From NCBI GenBank assembly GCA_028873155.1, contig JAGWML010000102.1, forward strand, positions 1-10,223: 10,223 bases of DNA. The letters are read 5' to 3'. Every line of letters starts with the position of its first letter. The first letter of the stretch is position 1. Below the pieces are notes generated by a model that saw only the letters and a program-made list of their open reading frames with translations, was not told where the DNA came from and did not search any database. The DNA comes from Acidobacteriota bacterium (lineage in GTDB: Bacteria; Acidobacteriota; Terriglobia; Terriglobales; Acidobacteriaceae). Both the position numbers and the translations under genes were made by a program. Shown in pieces: positions 1 to 5,897 of the stretch.

Positions 1-112
1 AGGATTCTCCGGATGATTCGGCGTGCGAATGGTTCGTCGACAATTGGGAAGTTTCGGACCCTGCATACAACAGTTCCGTGCCGGATTCTTGTGCTAATTT
101 GCGTTTGAGATG

Positions 113-148
113 TGCCTATCTCGCCTATCCTGCCCATTCTGCCTATTG
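113..148. repeat. Four imperfect 9-bp tandem units
   Basis: Units TGCCTATCT, CGCCTATCC, TGCCCATTC and TGCCTATTG follow one another without gaps, sharing the pattern YGCCYATYN. The array is short and degenerate. It could be slipped-strand noise in a non-coding flank or the remnant of a longer repeat; no function can be read from it. Confidence 0.5.
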
Positions 149-192
149 ATCAATCAATCACTTATGTGTTTTCACTGCAAGCATTTGTCGTG

Positions 193-238
193 CCCTTTCA
201 AAGCGTCGATTCGCCGATGCATTCGATCCTTTGAAGGG
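193..238 (-). terminator. Stem-loop downstream of the GH27 gene
   Basis: CCCTTTCAAAG (193-203) is complementary to CTTTGAAGGG (229-238) apart from one bulged T, giving a 10-bp stem with a loop of about 25 nt. It lies 35 bp beyond the stop codon of the minus-strand glycosidase gene, where a terminator or 3' stabilising hairpin would be expected. There is no T-run after it on the minus strand and the loop is large, so an intrinsic terminator is only a weak call. Confidence 0.3.
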
Positions 239-272
239 AATGTGCTGGTCGGCTGTGTTCGATCCTCTTGAC

Positions 273-1652
273 CTACTCGAGGCGGAAGAGCGCGCAGCCG
301 TGGGCCGGGAGCTGGACCTGCAGGAAGCTGGCGGCGGGGATGTGCTGCTTCTCCCAGACGTTGTAGAGGGCGTGGGGCGCGTTTGGCAGGTGGAAGACCA
401 TCCAAGGCAGGGTGGCTTTGGTAGGCGCGTCGGCGAGGTTGAAGACGGCGATGTAGGTGCGCGGGTGCGCGCCGCCGGTGCGGGCGATCCAGTAGCGCTG
501 CGGGTAGGACTGACGCGCGGCGGGGTCGGCGGGTAGCTCGCCGGGATGGCTTTCGACGGCGGTCTGGTTGAGGCGGAGGACTTCTTCATTGCTCATGAGG
601 GAGCGGGTGAAGGGGTCGAGGCGGGTGAGGTTGGCGCCCATGATGAGGGGCGAGCGGGAGATGGCCCAGAGGGTGAACTCGGTGCGCTGCTCGTCGGGTG
701 TGTAGCGCGAGGTGCGGGGCTGGCCGATGCCGGGGTGCGGCCCAAGCCAGCCTTCGGGGAGCATGTCGGGATCGGGCCAACTGCCGGGGCCGGTGTAGGC
801 GGACCATCTGGCCAGCATGTCGAAATCACCCTGAAGGCCAAAGGGGTAGCCGTCCGGGGTCGGGTGGGGAAACTGCCAGCCGTCCCAGTGGTCATTGGTG
901 ATGCGCCACATCTGCGCGTACTTCTGGATCTCGGCGACGTGGGCGAGCTGGGTGGGTCCGGGCGAGAGGCTGAGGACGATGGGGCGGCCGGTTTTGCGGA
1001 TGGCGTCGGCGATCTGGCGGATCTCAGTGGGGCGATAGGGGTGGTCGCTGATGCAATCGACTTTGATAAAGTCGAGGCCCCAGGCGGCGTAGAGCCTGAG
1101 CATGGAGTCGTAGTAGGCCTGGCCGGCGGCGTTGTCGGCGATGCCGTAGTTGCCTTCATCCCAGGGGCAGGTGGCGGCGAGGTCGGCGGCGTCTTTGGCG
1201 TGGAAGCTGGTGTCGGCGATGGGGAGGTTAAGATCGACGACCTGGCGGGGGATGCCGCGGACGATGTGGATGCCGAACTTAAGACCCTGGGCGTGGACCC
1301 AGTCGGCGAGGGGCTTGAAGCCCTGGCCGTTTGCGGAGGATGGGAATCGGTTGATGGCGGGGATGAGGATGCCGTTGGCGTCCCACACGTATTTATGAGC
1401 GGGGACGGTGGGGGCGAACGGGTCCTGCATGTACCAGCCCTCGTCGATGACGGAGTAGGTCCAACCGTACTGGCGGAGGCCGGCGAGGACGGTGGTGTTG
1501 GCGCGGTAGTCGGCTTCGTCGATGGTGAGGCCGTACGCGTCCCAGCTGTTCCAACCTAAAGGCGGGGCGGGCGCGGGAGATTGAGCCAGGGAGGAAGCGG
1601 CGAAAAGCAAGGCAGCCAGGAGTGTGACGGAGCAAACGAGTCTGCGGGACAT
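273..1652 (-). CDS. Exported GH27 alpha-galactosidase-like glycosidase
   Basis: Glycoside hydrolase family 27 enzyme of 459 residues, expected to cut terminal alpha-D-galactosyl (or alpha-GalNAc or beta-L-arabinopyranosyl) residues with retention, outside the cytoplasm. Residues 1-23 form a Sec signal peptide (SRR, then a Leu/Ala core, cleavage near SLA/Q). The barrel begins with PLGWNSWDAYG at 31-41, the family hallmark. Asp199 in FIKVDC fits the nucleophile and Asp254 in WRITNDHWD the acid/base. SWPDPDML (291-298) and the segment through SPLIMGANL (334-342) are also typical. The last 90 or so residues fit the C-terminal beta-sandwich. The region GIHIVRGIPRQ (127-137) marks a subgroup distinct from the classic eukaryotic enzymes, so the exact substrate is open. 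The gene is monocistronic and divergent from the cytochrome gene. There is no Shine-Dalgarno before the ATG; the start is chosen because it gives an intact signal peptide and sits 7 nt from an extended -10 box. Confidence 0.93.
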   Translation of the reverse strand: MSRRLVCSVTLLAALLFAASSLAQSPAPAPPLGWNSWDAYGLTIDEADYRANTTVLAGLRQYGWTYSVIDEGWYMQDPFAPTVPAHKYVWDANGILIPAINRFPSSANGQGFKPLADWVHAQGLKFGIHIVRGIPRQVVDLNLPIADTSFHAKDAADLAATCPWDEGNYGIADNAAGQAYYDSMLRLYAAWGLDFIKVDCISDHPYRPTEIRQIADAIRKTGRPIVLSLSPGPTQLAHVAEIQKYAQMWRITNDHWDGWQFPHPTPDGYPFGLQGDFDMLARWSAYTGPGSWPDPDMLPEGWLGPHPGIGQPRTSRYTPDEQRTEFTLWAISRSPLIMGANLTRLDPFTRSLMSNEEVLRLNQTAVESHPGELPADPAARQSYPQRYWIARTGGAHPRTYIAVFNLADAPTKATLPWMVFHLPNAPHALYNVWEKQHIPAASFLQVQLPAHGCALFRLE

Positions 1653-1659
1653 GAAGGAA

Positions 1660-1668
1660 CGTATACCA
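1660..1668 (-). promoter_or_regulatory. Extended -10 promoter, GH27 gene
   Basis: Read on the minus strand the bases are TGGTATACG: a TGn extension followed by the -10-like TATACG, which ends 7 nt before the ATG at 1652. No -35 hexamer is found at normal spacing, which an extended -10 can tolerate. Transcription would start at or next to the A of the start codon, giving a leaderless mRNA; this agrees with the missing Shine-Dalgarno. This is inference from sequence alone. Confidence 0.4.
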
Positions 1669-1741
1669 CAACGGGAATGCGGCTGTGCGCAATGAGGAAC
1701 ACCGCGAAACTTGTGTGATGCAACTCACTTTCAGCGGGGCC

Positions 1742-1747
1742 TATAAT
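1742..1747 (+). promoter_or_regulatory. Perfect -10 box, cytochrome c gene
   Basis: TATAAT matches the sigma-70 consensus at all six positions. The -35 is weak: ATGCAA (1718-1723) lies at 18-bp spacing with 3 of 6 matches. Predicted transcription start is near 1754, giving a leader of about 60 nt before the ATG at 1814. A dyad at 1748-1771 overlaps the predicted start site. Confidence 0.55.
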
Positions 1748-1771
1748 GCTGTCGAATCTCAATCGAACAGC
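1748..1771 (+). promoter_or_regulatory. Imperfect dyad at the cytochrome transcription start
   Basis: GCTGTCGA (1748-1755) pairs with TCGAACAGC (1763-1771) with one bulged A and a 7-base loop. It begins directly after the TATAAT box. It could be an operator for a dimeric repressor overlapping the start site, or a hairpin near the 5' end of the transcript that protects the mRNA. No family can be assigned. Confidence 0.3.
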
Positions 1772-1801
1772 TGCACGATGGGAAACAGGACACCTGCAAC
1801 T

Positions 1802-1807
1802 GAGGAG
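1802..1807 (+). promoter_or_regulatory. Shine-Dalgarno setting the cytochrome start
   Basis: GAGGAG ends 6 nt before the ATG at 1814. It decides this start over an in-frame ATG at 1685, which would add 43 residues in front of an otherwise ideal signal peptide and would begin upstream of the promoter. Confidence 0.7.
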
Positions 1808-1813
1808 AAAGTT

Positions 1814-2323
1814 ATGTTGAAGCGGTTCATGCTCCTTGCCGTGGTTGTTGCATTTGTGGTGACGAGTGGGGTCTTTGCGGGCGCGCAGCAAACGGCGGCA
1901 CATCCGCGTGCGAAGGCTGGCGCGAATGCGGAGGGTCAGGCGCAGACGGATGCCAAGGCACAATCGGAGGCCAAGGCGAAGGCCGTGGCGAAGGTGAAGC
2001 AGATCTATGGGTTTGACTGCGCGATGTGCCACGGGGCGACCGGCGACGGCAAAACAGACGTGGCCAAGGATATGCACCTGACGCTCGCGGACTGGACCGA
2101 CCCGAAGTCGCTGGCAGACAAGACGGATGACGAGCTGACGGCGTTCATTCGCAAGGGCAACGACAAGATGCCGCCTGAGGACAAGTCGCGGGCGACGGAC
2201 GATGAGGTGAAGGGCCTGATTGCGTACATACGGGGCTTCTCGAAGGGACAGCCGGCAGCACCGGCGGCTGCTCCGGCTGCTGCGCCGGCAGCGGACGCGG
2301 CGACACCACCACCCAGCAACTGA
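1814..2323 (+). CDS. Exported monohaem c-type cytochrome
   Basis: Small periplasmic electron carrier of 169 residues, class I cytochrome c type (cytochrome CBB3/c6-like fold). Residues 1-24 are a Sec signal peptide (MLKR, a Leu/Val core, cleavage near AGA/QQ). Residues 28-62 form an Ala/Lys/Gln-rich linker, possibly helical. The haem site is CAMCH at 69-73 and the likely sixth ligand is Met119 in KGNDKMPP. The helix DDEVKGLIAYIRGF (129-142) closes the fold as in the family. After residue 145 a low-complexity Ala/Pro tail runs to the end. The protein may be held near the membrane or a partner by the linker and tail. It has its own promoter; the next gene starts 87 bp downstream with no clear terminator between, so read-through is possible. 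The redox partner cannot be told from this window. Confidence 0.93.
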   Translation: MLKRFMLLAVVVAFVVTSGVFAGAQQTAAHPRAKAGANAEGQAQTDAKAQSEAKAKAVAKVKQIYGFDCAMCHGATGDGKTDVAKDMHLTLADWTDPKSLADKTDDELTAFIRKGNDKMPPEDKSRATDDEVKGLIAYIRGFSKGQPAAPAAAPAAAPAADAATPPPSN

Positions 2324-2410
2324 GCGGGGTTGCGCCGGCGCGGGGATGGTGTGGATGGCGGATGATGCGGTTTGTGCTGCGTGCGATAAGCTGATGCAGA
2401 GGTAAGGGGC
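2324..2410. other. GC-rich spacer between cytochrome and NPP genes
   Basis: Eighty-seven bases with a 10-bp perfect palindrome GCGCCGGCGC (2332-2341) but no loop-forming hairpin with a T-run and no convincing promoter. The two genes may therefore share a transcript, though this is not certain. Confidence 0.4.
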
Positions 2411-3727
2411 ATGCGAGGTCGCGCAGCGGGCTGGTTTGCGCCCGCGAGTCTGGCGGTGGGGCTGGCGGCAGGCGGTGGATGGCTCGCCGGGCCGGACACG
2501 CGCAGCGAGACGGCGCTGCCGGTGGTGCATATCGACCACGGCGCGAACTCGGCCGCAGCCCGCAAGGCGCACTACGTGGTGCTGGTTTCGCTGGACGGGT
2601 TCCGGTGGGACTATGCGAAGCGCGATGGAGCGACGCACCTGCTGGAGATCGGCAAAGAGGGCGTGTGGGCTCCAGATGGGATGCTGCCCAGCTTTCCTTC
2701 CCTGACCTTCCCCAACCACTACACGATTGTGACGGGGCTCTACCCGGAGCACCACGGGCTGGTGGCGAACAGCTTCTACGATCCGGCAAAGCAGGCGCGG
2801 TACGCGATCAGCGACGCGAAAGCGGTGACAGACGGGAGCTGGTATAGCGGTGTGCCGCTGTGGAGCCTGGCGGAGAGCCAGGGGATGCGGACGGCGTGCA
2901 TGTTCTGGCCAGGGTCGGAGGCGGAGATTGCGGGTTACCGGCCGACGTATTACGCACACTACGACGACAAAATCAGCGAAGAGGCGCGGGTGGCGCAGGT
3001 GCTGGATTGGCTGAAGCTGCCGGAGGAGGATCGTCCGCATTTGATCACGCTGTATTTCTCCGAGCCGGACCATGAGGGGCACGAGTTCGGCCCCGATGCG
3101 CAGGAGACGCGGACGGCGGTGCGCAAGGTGGATGGTCTGGTAGGCAAACTGAAGGCCGGGCTGGATGCGAGCAAGCTGCCGGTGGACCTGGTGGTGGTGA
3201 GCGACCACGGCATGGCGAAGGTGGACGGCGGGTGGGTGACGCTGGACCAGTTTGCCGATTTGAACGGATTTGAGACGGCGGGGGCGCTGCTGTACGGGAA
3301 GACCGAGGCAGACCGGGAACGCGTATACACCGCACTGAAGAAGGCGGCACCGGAGTTCAAGGTATACAGGCGGAAAAATGTGCCGGGGGAGTTGCGTTAC
3401 AGCGAGAATGAGCGCGAGGGCGATCCGGTGGTGATTGCGACGGGGCCGTACGCGATTCGCGCACGGGGACCGGAGGCGGGCAAGCCAGACAAGGCGCCGA
3501 CGGCCGGCGCGCATGGGTATGATCCGGCCATGATGCGGGAGATGAAGGCGAGCTTCTTTGCCGAAGGCGTGGACCTGTTGCCGGGCCACACCGTGCTGCC
3601 GTTTGAGAATGTGAATCTGTATCCGTGGCTGGCGCACATGCTGGGGCTGCAGGCGCCGAAGACCGACGGCAGCCTGAATGTGCTGGCTGGAACGCTGCGC
3701 GATGATGGCGCGGAGACGGCGCAATAA
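2411..3727 (+). CDS. Exported NPP-family phosphodiesterase/pyrophosphatase
   Basis: Alkaline-phosphatase-superfamily enzyme of the nucleotide pyrophosphatase/phosphodiesterase (NPP, Pfam Phosphodiest) type, 438 residues, a usual length for bacterial members. It should hydrolyse phosphodiester or pyrophosphate bonds (nucleotides, nucleotide sugars or lipid head groups) with two zinc ions. All expected active-site residues are present: Asp62 in VSLDGFRWDY, nucleophile Thr99 in SLTFPNHYTIVTG, Asp220 and His224 in EPDHEGHEFGP, Asp265-His266 in VVSDHGM, and His368 in AHGYDP. Residues 8-26 form a hydrophobic stretch after MRGR, so the protein is exported or membrane-anchored. The ATG at 2411 is the first possible one after an in-frame TAA at 2387; AGAGG at 2398-2402 is its likely ribosome-binding site. 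The kinase gene follows after 18 bp, suggesting co-transcription. The substrate is not readable from sequence. Confidence 0.93.
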   Translation: MRGRAAGWFAPASLAVGLAAGGGWLAGPDTRSETALPVVHIDHGANSAAARKAHYVVLVSLDGFRWDYAKRDGATHLLEIGKEGVWAPDGMLPSFPSLTFPNHYTIVTGLYPEHHGLVANSFYDPAKQARYAISDAKAVTDGSWYSGVPLWSLAESQGMRTACMFWPGSEAEIAGYRPTYYAHYDDKISEEARVAQVLDWLKLPEEDRPHLITLYFSEPDHEGHEFGPDAQETRTAVRKVDGLVGKLKAGLDASKLPVDLVVVSDHGMAKVDGGWVTLDQFADLNGFETAGALLYGKTEADRERVYTALKKAAPEFKVYRRKNVPGELRYSENEREGDPVVIATGPYAIRARGPEAGKPDKAPTAGAHGYDPAMMREMKASFFAEGVDLLPGHTVLPFENVNLYPWLAHMLGLQAPKTDGSLNVLAGTLRDDGAETAQ

Positions 3728-3745
3728 GGAGACGCGAGAAAGAAG

Positions 3746-4654
3746 ATGGCTTTGGTGCTGGGGATTGACGGTGGGGGGACGCGGACGCGCGCGTCGATTG
3801 TGGACGGCGAGCGCGTGGTGGCATTTGCCGAAGGCGGTTCGATCAAGCGGTTGCGCGTAGGTGCGGTGGTGGCCGAGGAGAATCTGCGCAAGGTGCTGAG
3901 CGAGGTGTATCGGCAGGCGGGCGGGCCGCAGGTGCAAGCGGCGACGGCGGGCGTGGCGAGCGCGACGATGCCGGGCGTCAAGGAGTGGATCACCGAGGTG
4001 TTTCGTGATTTTGGCATCGAGCGCTCGGAGATTGTGGGCGATGAAGTCATCGCGCTGGATGCGGCGTTTCGCGGCGGGCCAGGGATTTTGCAGATTGCGG
4101 GGACGGGTTCAAACTGCGTGGGGCGCGCGCCGGATGGGCAACGCGAGTGTGCGGGCGGATGGAGTTCGCGGCTGGGCGATGAGGGCTCAGGCTACTGGAT
4201 CGGGCTGCACGCGGTGCGGCGGGCGCTGCGCGCCTATGACCGCGAAGAGCCGACGCACGTGCTGGAGACGGTGGGGCGCATCTGGGGAACGAAGACAATT
4301 GAAGAGCTGGTGAACCTGGGTGACAGCACGCCGGGGCCCGACTTCGCGGCTCTGGCGCCGGCGATCGACAAGCTTGCAGATGCGGGCGACGCGGTGTGCG
4401 TGGGCGTGCTGGAACAGGCGGCGGCGGACCTGGCGGATTTTGTGCTGCTGGTGCGGGCGAAGCTCCTGCGGAAGCACGCGCTCACGGGCGAGGTGCCGGT
4501 GGCGTGGATTGGGAGCGTCATTGGCAAATCGCGGATGGTGCGCGAGGGCTTTATGGCGCGGCTGAAGGCTGCGGCGCCGGAGATGCCGGTCGGCACGAAG
4601 GAAGTGGTGGGCATCGAGGGCGCAGTGTGGCGCGCGCAGCGGCTGGCAGAGTAG
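3746..4654 (+). CDS. BadF/BadG-type N-acetylhexosamine kinase
   Basis: Cytoplasmic sugar kinase of 302 residues in the BadF/BadG/BcrA/BcrD ATPase family of the actin/hexokinase fold, the family of eukaryotic-type GlcNAc kinase. It probably phosphorylates GlcNAc (or GalNAc/GlcN) at O6 with ATP. ATP-site motifs: phosphate-1 loop LGIDGGGTRTRA (5-16), phosphate-2 region LQIAGTGSN (115-123) and GDEGSGYWIGLHA (144-156), the last strongly typical of this family. Asp99 in VGDE is in the position of the conserved catalytic aspartate. No signal peptide. Its Shine-Dalgarno is weak (purine-rich GAGAAAGAAG directly before the ATG, AAGGAG further off at 3726-3731), consistent with coupling to the NPP gene that ends 18 bp earlier. 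A nagA gene converges on it 9 bp away, which supports an N-acetyl amino sugar as substrate. BadF-family members also include non-sugar enzymes, but length and neighbours favour a kinase. Confidence 0.85.
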   Translation: MALVLGIDGGGTRTRASIVDGERVVAFAEGGSIKRLRVGAVVAEENLRKVLSEVYRQAGGPQVQAATAGVASATMPGVKEWITEVFRDFGIERSEIVGDEVIALDAAFRGGPGILQIAGTGSNCVGRAPDGQRECAGGWSSRLGDEGSGYWIGLHAVRRALRAYDREEPTHVLETVGRIWGTKTIEELVNLGDSTPGPDFAALAPAIDKLADAGDAVCVGVLEQAAADLADFVLLVRAKLLRKHALTGEVPVAWIGSVIGKSRMVREGFMARLKAAAPEMPVGTKEVVGIEGAVWRAQRLAE

Positions 4655-4677
4655 AGCGCCTAATCAGGCTGCGCGCT
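4655..4677. terminator. Possible bidirectional hairpin between convergent genes
   Basis: Starting at the base after the kinase TAG stop, AGCGC (4655-4659) pairs with GCGCT (4673-4677). An alternative stem is GCGCCT (4656-4661) with AGGC(T)GC (4666-4672) and a 4-base AATC loop. The hairpin overlaps the nagA stop and could act in both directions. No T-run follows on either strand, so an intrinsic terminator is not proven. Confidence 0.3.
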
Positions 4678-5821
4678 GGCCATCGAGGATGGAAGCGCGA
4701 AGCTGGCCGGATTTTTCAAGCACAACAAAATTGGCAGGTGAGCCGGGCGCGAGAGCGCCTGCGCGCGCGGTGAGTCCTGTCATGGCGGCGGGATTGGCCG
4801 TGAGCAGTGGCAGGGACTCTTCGAGAGACGCGCCGGTGAAGGCGATGTAGTTGGCGAGGGCGCGGTCGAGCGTGAGAACGGAGCCGGCGAGGACGCCGCG
4901 GGCCATGGCGCGGCAGTTGGCCACCTGCACCGTGAACCCGCCGAGCTGGTACTCGCCATCGGGCATGCCGGCGGCGCTCATGGCGTCGGTGACGAGGATT
5001 GCGCGTTCGGGACCCTTGGCGCTGCGGAAGAGGCGGACCATCTCGGGCGCGGTATGGATGCCGTCGCAGATGAGCTCGGCGTAGAGCGAGGGCGTGGTGA
5101 GGACGACACCGAGGATTCCGGGCTCGCGATGATCGAGCGGGCGCATGGCGTTGAAGGTGTGGGTGGCGCTGGCGGCTCCGGCTGTGATGGTGGCGCGGGT
5201 TTCAGCCGCGGTGGCATTCGAGTGGCCGACTGAGACGCGGACGCCGCGCGAGGTGGCGTGTGCGGTGAGCTCAGCGGCGCCGGGCAGTTCGGGCGCGAGA
5301 GTGATGAGACGGACGTGACCGCGGGCGGCGTCATAGAGCCGGTCGAACGAGGCGATGCTGGGCGCGAGCAGGTGCTCGGCGGGCTGCACGCCGCGTTTTT
5401 CATGCGAGAGAAACGGGCCTTCGAGATGAATGCCGATGGGGCGCGCGTGGCCAGGCGTGTGCGGCGCTTCAATGAGATTGGCGAGGCCTTCGATGGCGCG
5501 GAGGGTGGCGTCGAGCGGAGCAGTGACGGTGGTGGCGAGAAAGCTGCCGGTACCGCGCGTGGCGAGAAAGCGGCTGATGGTGTCGAGAGCCGCGGGTGTG
5601 GCTTCCATGACGTCGTAGCCCGCGGAGCCGTGGATGTGGATATCGAAGAACGCGGGCGCGAGGGTTGCATCAGAGTAGTCTTCAACGGGAACGCCAGCGG
5701 GCAGCGGGGCATCTGCGCGGGAGGAGATGGATGTGATGCAGCCGTCTTCAACGAGAACGGTGGGTTGGGCGAGGAACTGAGAGCCGTCAAAGAGGTGTGC
5801 GGCAGTGAAGACCTTGCGCAT
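4664..5821 (-). CDS. nagA: N-acetylglucosamine-6-phosphate deacetylase
   Basis: Cytoplasmic amidohydrolase-superfamily enzyme of 385 residues, the normal length for NagA, that removes acetate from GlcNAc-6-phosphate to give glucosamine-6-phosphate. Motifs in order: PAFFDIHIHGSAGYDVM (56-72, metal-site HxH), IHLEGPF (131-137, metal-ligand Glu134), VGHSNA (198-203, His200), HTFNAM (221-226, His221) and VTDAMSAAG (277-285, catalytic Asp279). The C-terminal PANFVVLE (362-369) returns to the small beta domain. An in-frame ATG at 5992 would add 57 residues of unrelated, Cys-rich sequence running into the divergent gene and is rejected; ATG at 5821 gives the typical NagA N-terminus. There is no Shine-Dalgarno; an extended -10 box ends 7 nt upstream. 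No nagB is present in the window. A GalNAc-6-phosphate deacetylase (AgaA-type) activity cannot be excluded. Confidence 0.93.
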   Translation of the reverse strand: MRKVFTAAHLFDGSQFLAQPTVLVEDGCITSISSRADAPLPAGVPVEDYSDATLAPAFFDIHIHGSAGYDVMEATPAALDTISRFLATRGTGSFLATTVTAPLDATLRAIEGLANLIEAPHTPGHARPIGIHLEGPFLSHEKRGVQPAEHLLAPSIASFDRLYDAARGHVRLITLAPELPGAAELTAHATSRGVRVSVGHSNATAAETRATITAGAASATHTFNAMRPLDHREPGILGVVLTTPSLYAELICDGIHTAPEMVRLFRSAKGPERAILVTDAMSAAGMPDGEYQLGGFTVQVANCRAMARGVLAGSVLTLDRALANYIAFTGASLEESLPLLTANPAAMTGLTARAGALAPGSPANFVVLEKSGQLRASILDGQRAA

Positions 5822-5828
5822 GGAGATG

Positions 5829-5837
5829 ATTATTGCA
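5829..5837 (-). promoter_or_regulatory. Extended -10 promoter, nagA
   Basis: Minus-strand reading is TGCAATAAT: TGn followed by AATAAT (5 of 6 to consensus). It ends 7 nt before the nagA ATG, so the transcript should start at or next to the start codon. No good -35 is found at normal spacing. The nagA start has no Shine-Dalgarno, in line with a leaderless mRNA. Confidence 0.5.
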
Positions 5838-5841
5838 GGCG

Positions 5842-5872
5842 GCGCAGTGAAGCCGCTTTTACATTTCTGCGC
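5842..5872. promoter_or_regulatory. Inverted repeat midway between divergent starts
   Basis: GCGCAG (5842-5847) and CTGCGC (5867-5872) are exact inverted copies; extended to nine bases the half-sites GCGCAGTGA and GCGCAGAAA agree at 7 positions. Their centres are 25 bp apart and the dyad centre (5857) is within about 3 bp of the midpoint between the nagA and phosphoesterase start codons. It overlaps both -35 regions, where a shared repressor or activator could bind. No regulator gene is in the window. Confidence 0.35.
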
Positions 5873-5881
5873 AAGAAGTTT

Positions 5882-5890
5882 TGTTATTGT
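5882..5890 (+). promoter_or_regulatory. Extended -10 promoter, propeller-phosphoesterase gene
   Basis: TGTTATTGT contains TGn followed by TATTGT (4 of 6, fits TAnnnT), ending 7 nt before the ATG at 5898. A -35-like TTTACA at 5858-5863 is 21 bp away, too far for normal sigma-70 spacing. No Shine-Dalgarno precedes the ATG, so a leaderless transcript is the simplest reading. Confidence 0.4.
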
Positions 5891-5897
5891 GATTGCC

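Larger units (their letters stand above)
1..272. other. Non-coding left flank with short repeats
   Basis: No gene is recognised here. Several frames stay open for 100-150 bases from the left edge, on both strands, so a gene end or start just outside the window cannot be excluded, but none shows a recognisable product. Visible structure: four imperfect 9-bp tandem units at 113-148; the 4-base ATCA/TCAA-type run at 148-160; an exact 9-bp direct repeat TTCGATCCT at 222-230 and 258-266; and a stem-loop at 193-238. The segment lies downstream of the minus-strand glycosidase gene, so it would hold its 3' untranslated region. Confidence 0.6.

Noticed and set aside
1..149. Open frames touching the left edge (plus frame 1 to 108, plus frame 3 to 149, minus frame from an ATG at 137 leftwards)
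   Set aside because: Three frames on both strands are open over the same short stretch and none gives a recognisable protein or a good ribosome-binding site, so no partial gene can be supported.
113..160. CRISPR-like array
   Set aside because: Units are 9 bp, contiguous and degenerate, with no spacers and no cas genes.
546..1559. Plus-strand open frame of 337 codons opposite the GH27 gene
   Set aside because: Gly/Val/Asp-rich, low-complexity product with no motif; shadow of the glycosidase gene.
1685..1813. Upstream ATG start for the cytochrome
   Set aside because: It would place 43 residues before the signal peptide and begins upstream of the TATAAT box; ATG 1814 has a good Shine-Dalgarno.
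1556..3937. Minus-strand open frame of 793 codons opposite the cytochrome, NPP and kinase genes
   Set aside because: Product is Arg/His/Pro/Leu-rich with no domain, and it lies antisense to three genes with intact motifs. Long stop-free antisense frames are expected from the GC-rich codon use.
5858..5863. TTTACA as a -35 box for the phosphoesterase gene
   Set aside because: 5 of 6 to consensus, but 21 bp from the only reasonable -10 box; at 17-bp spacing the hexamer is TTGTTA, a poor -10.
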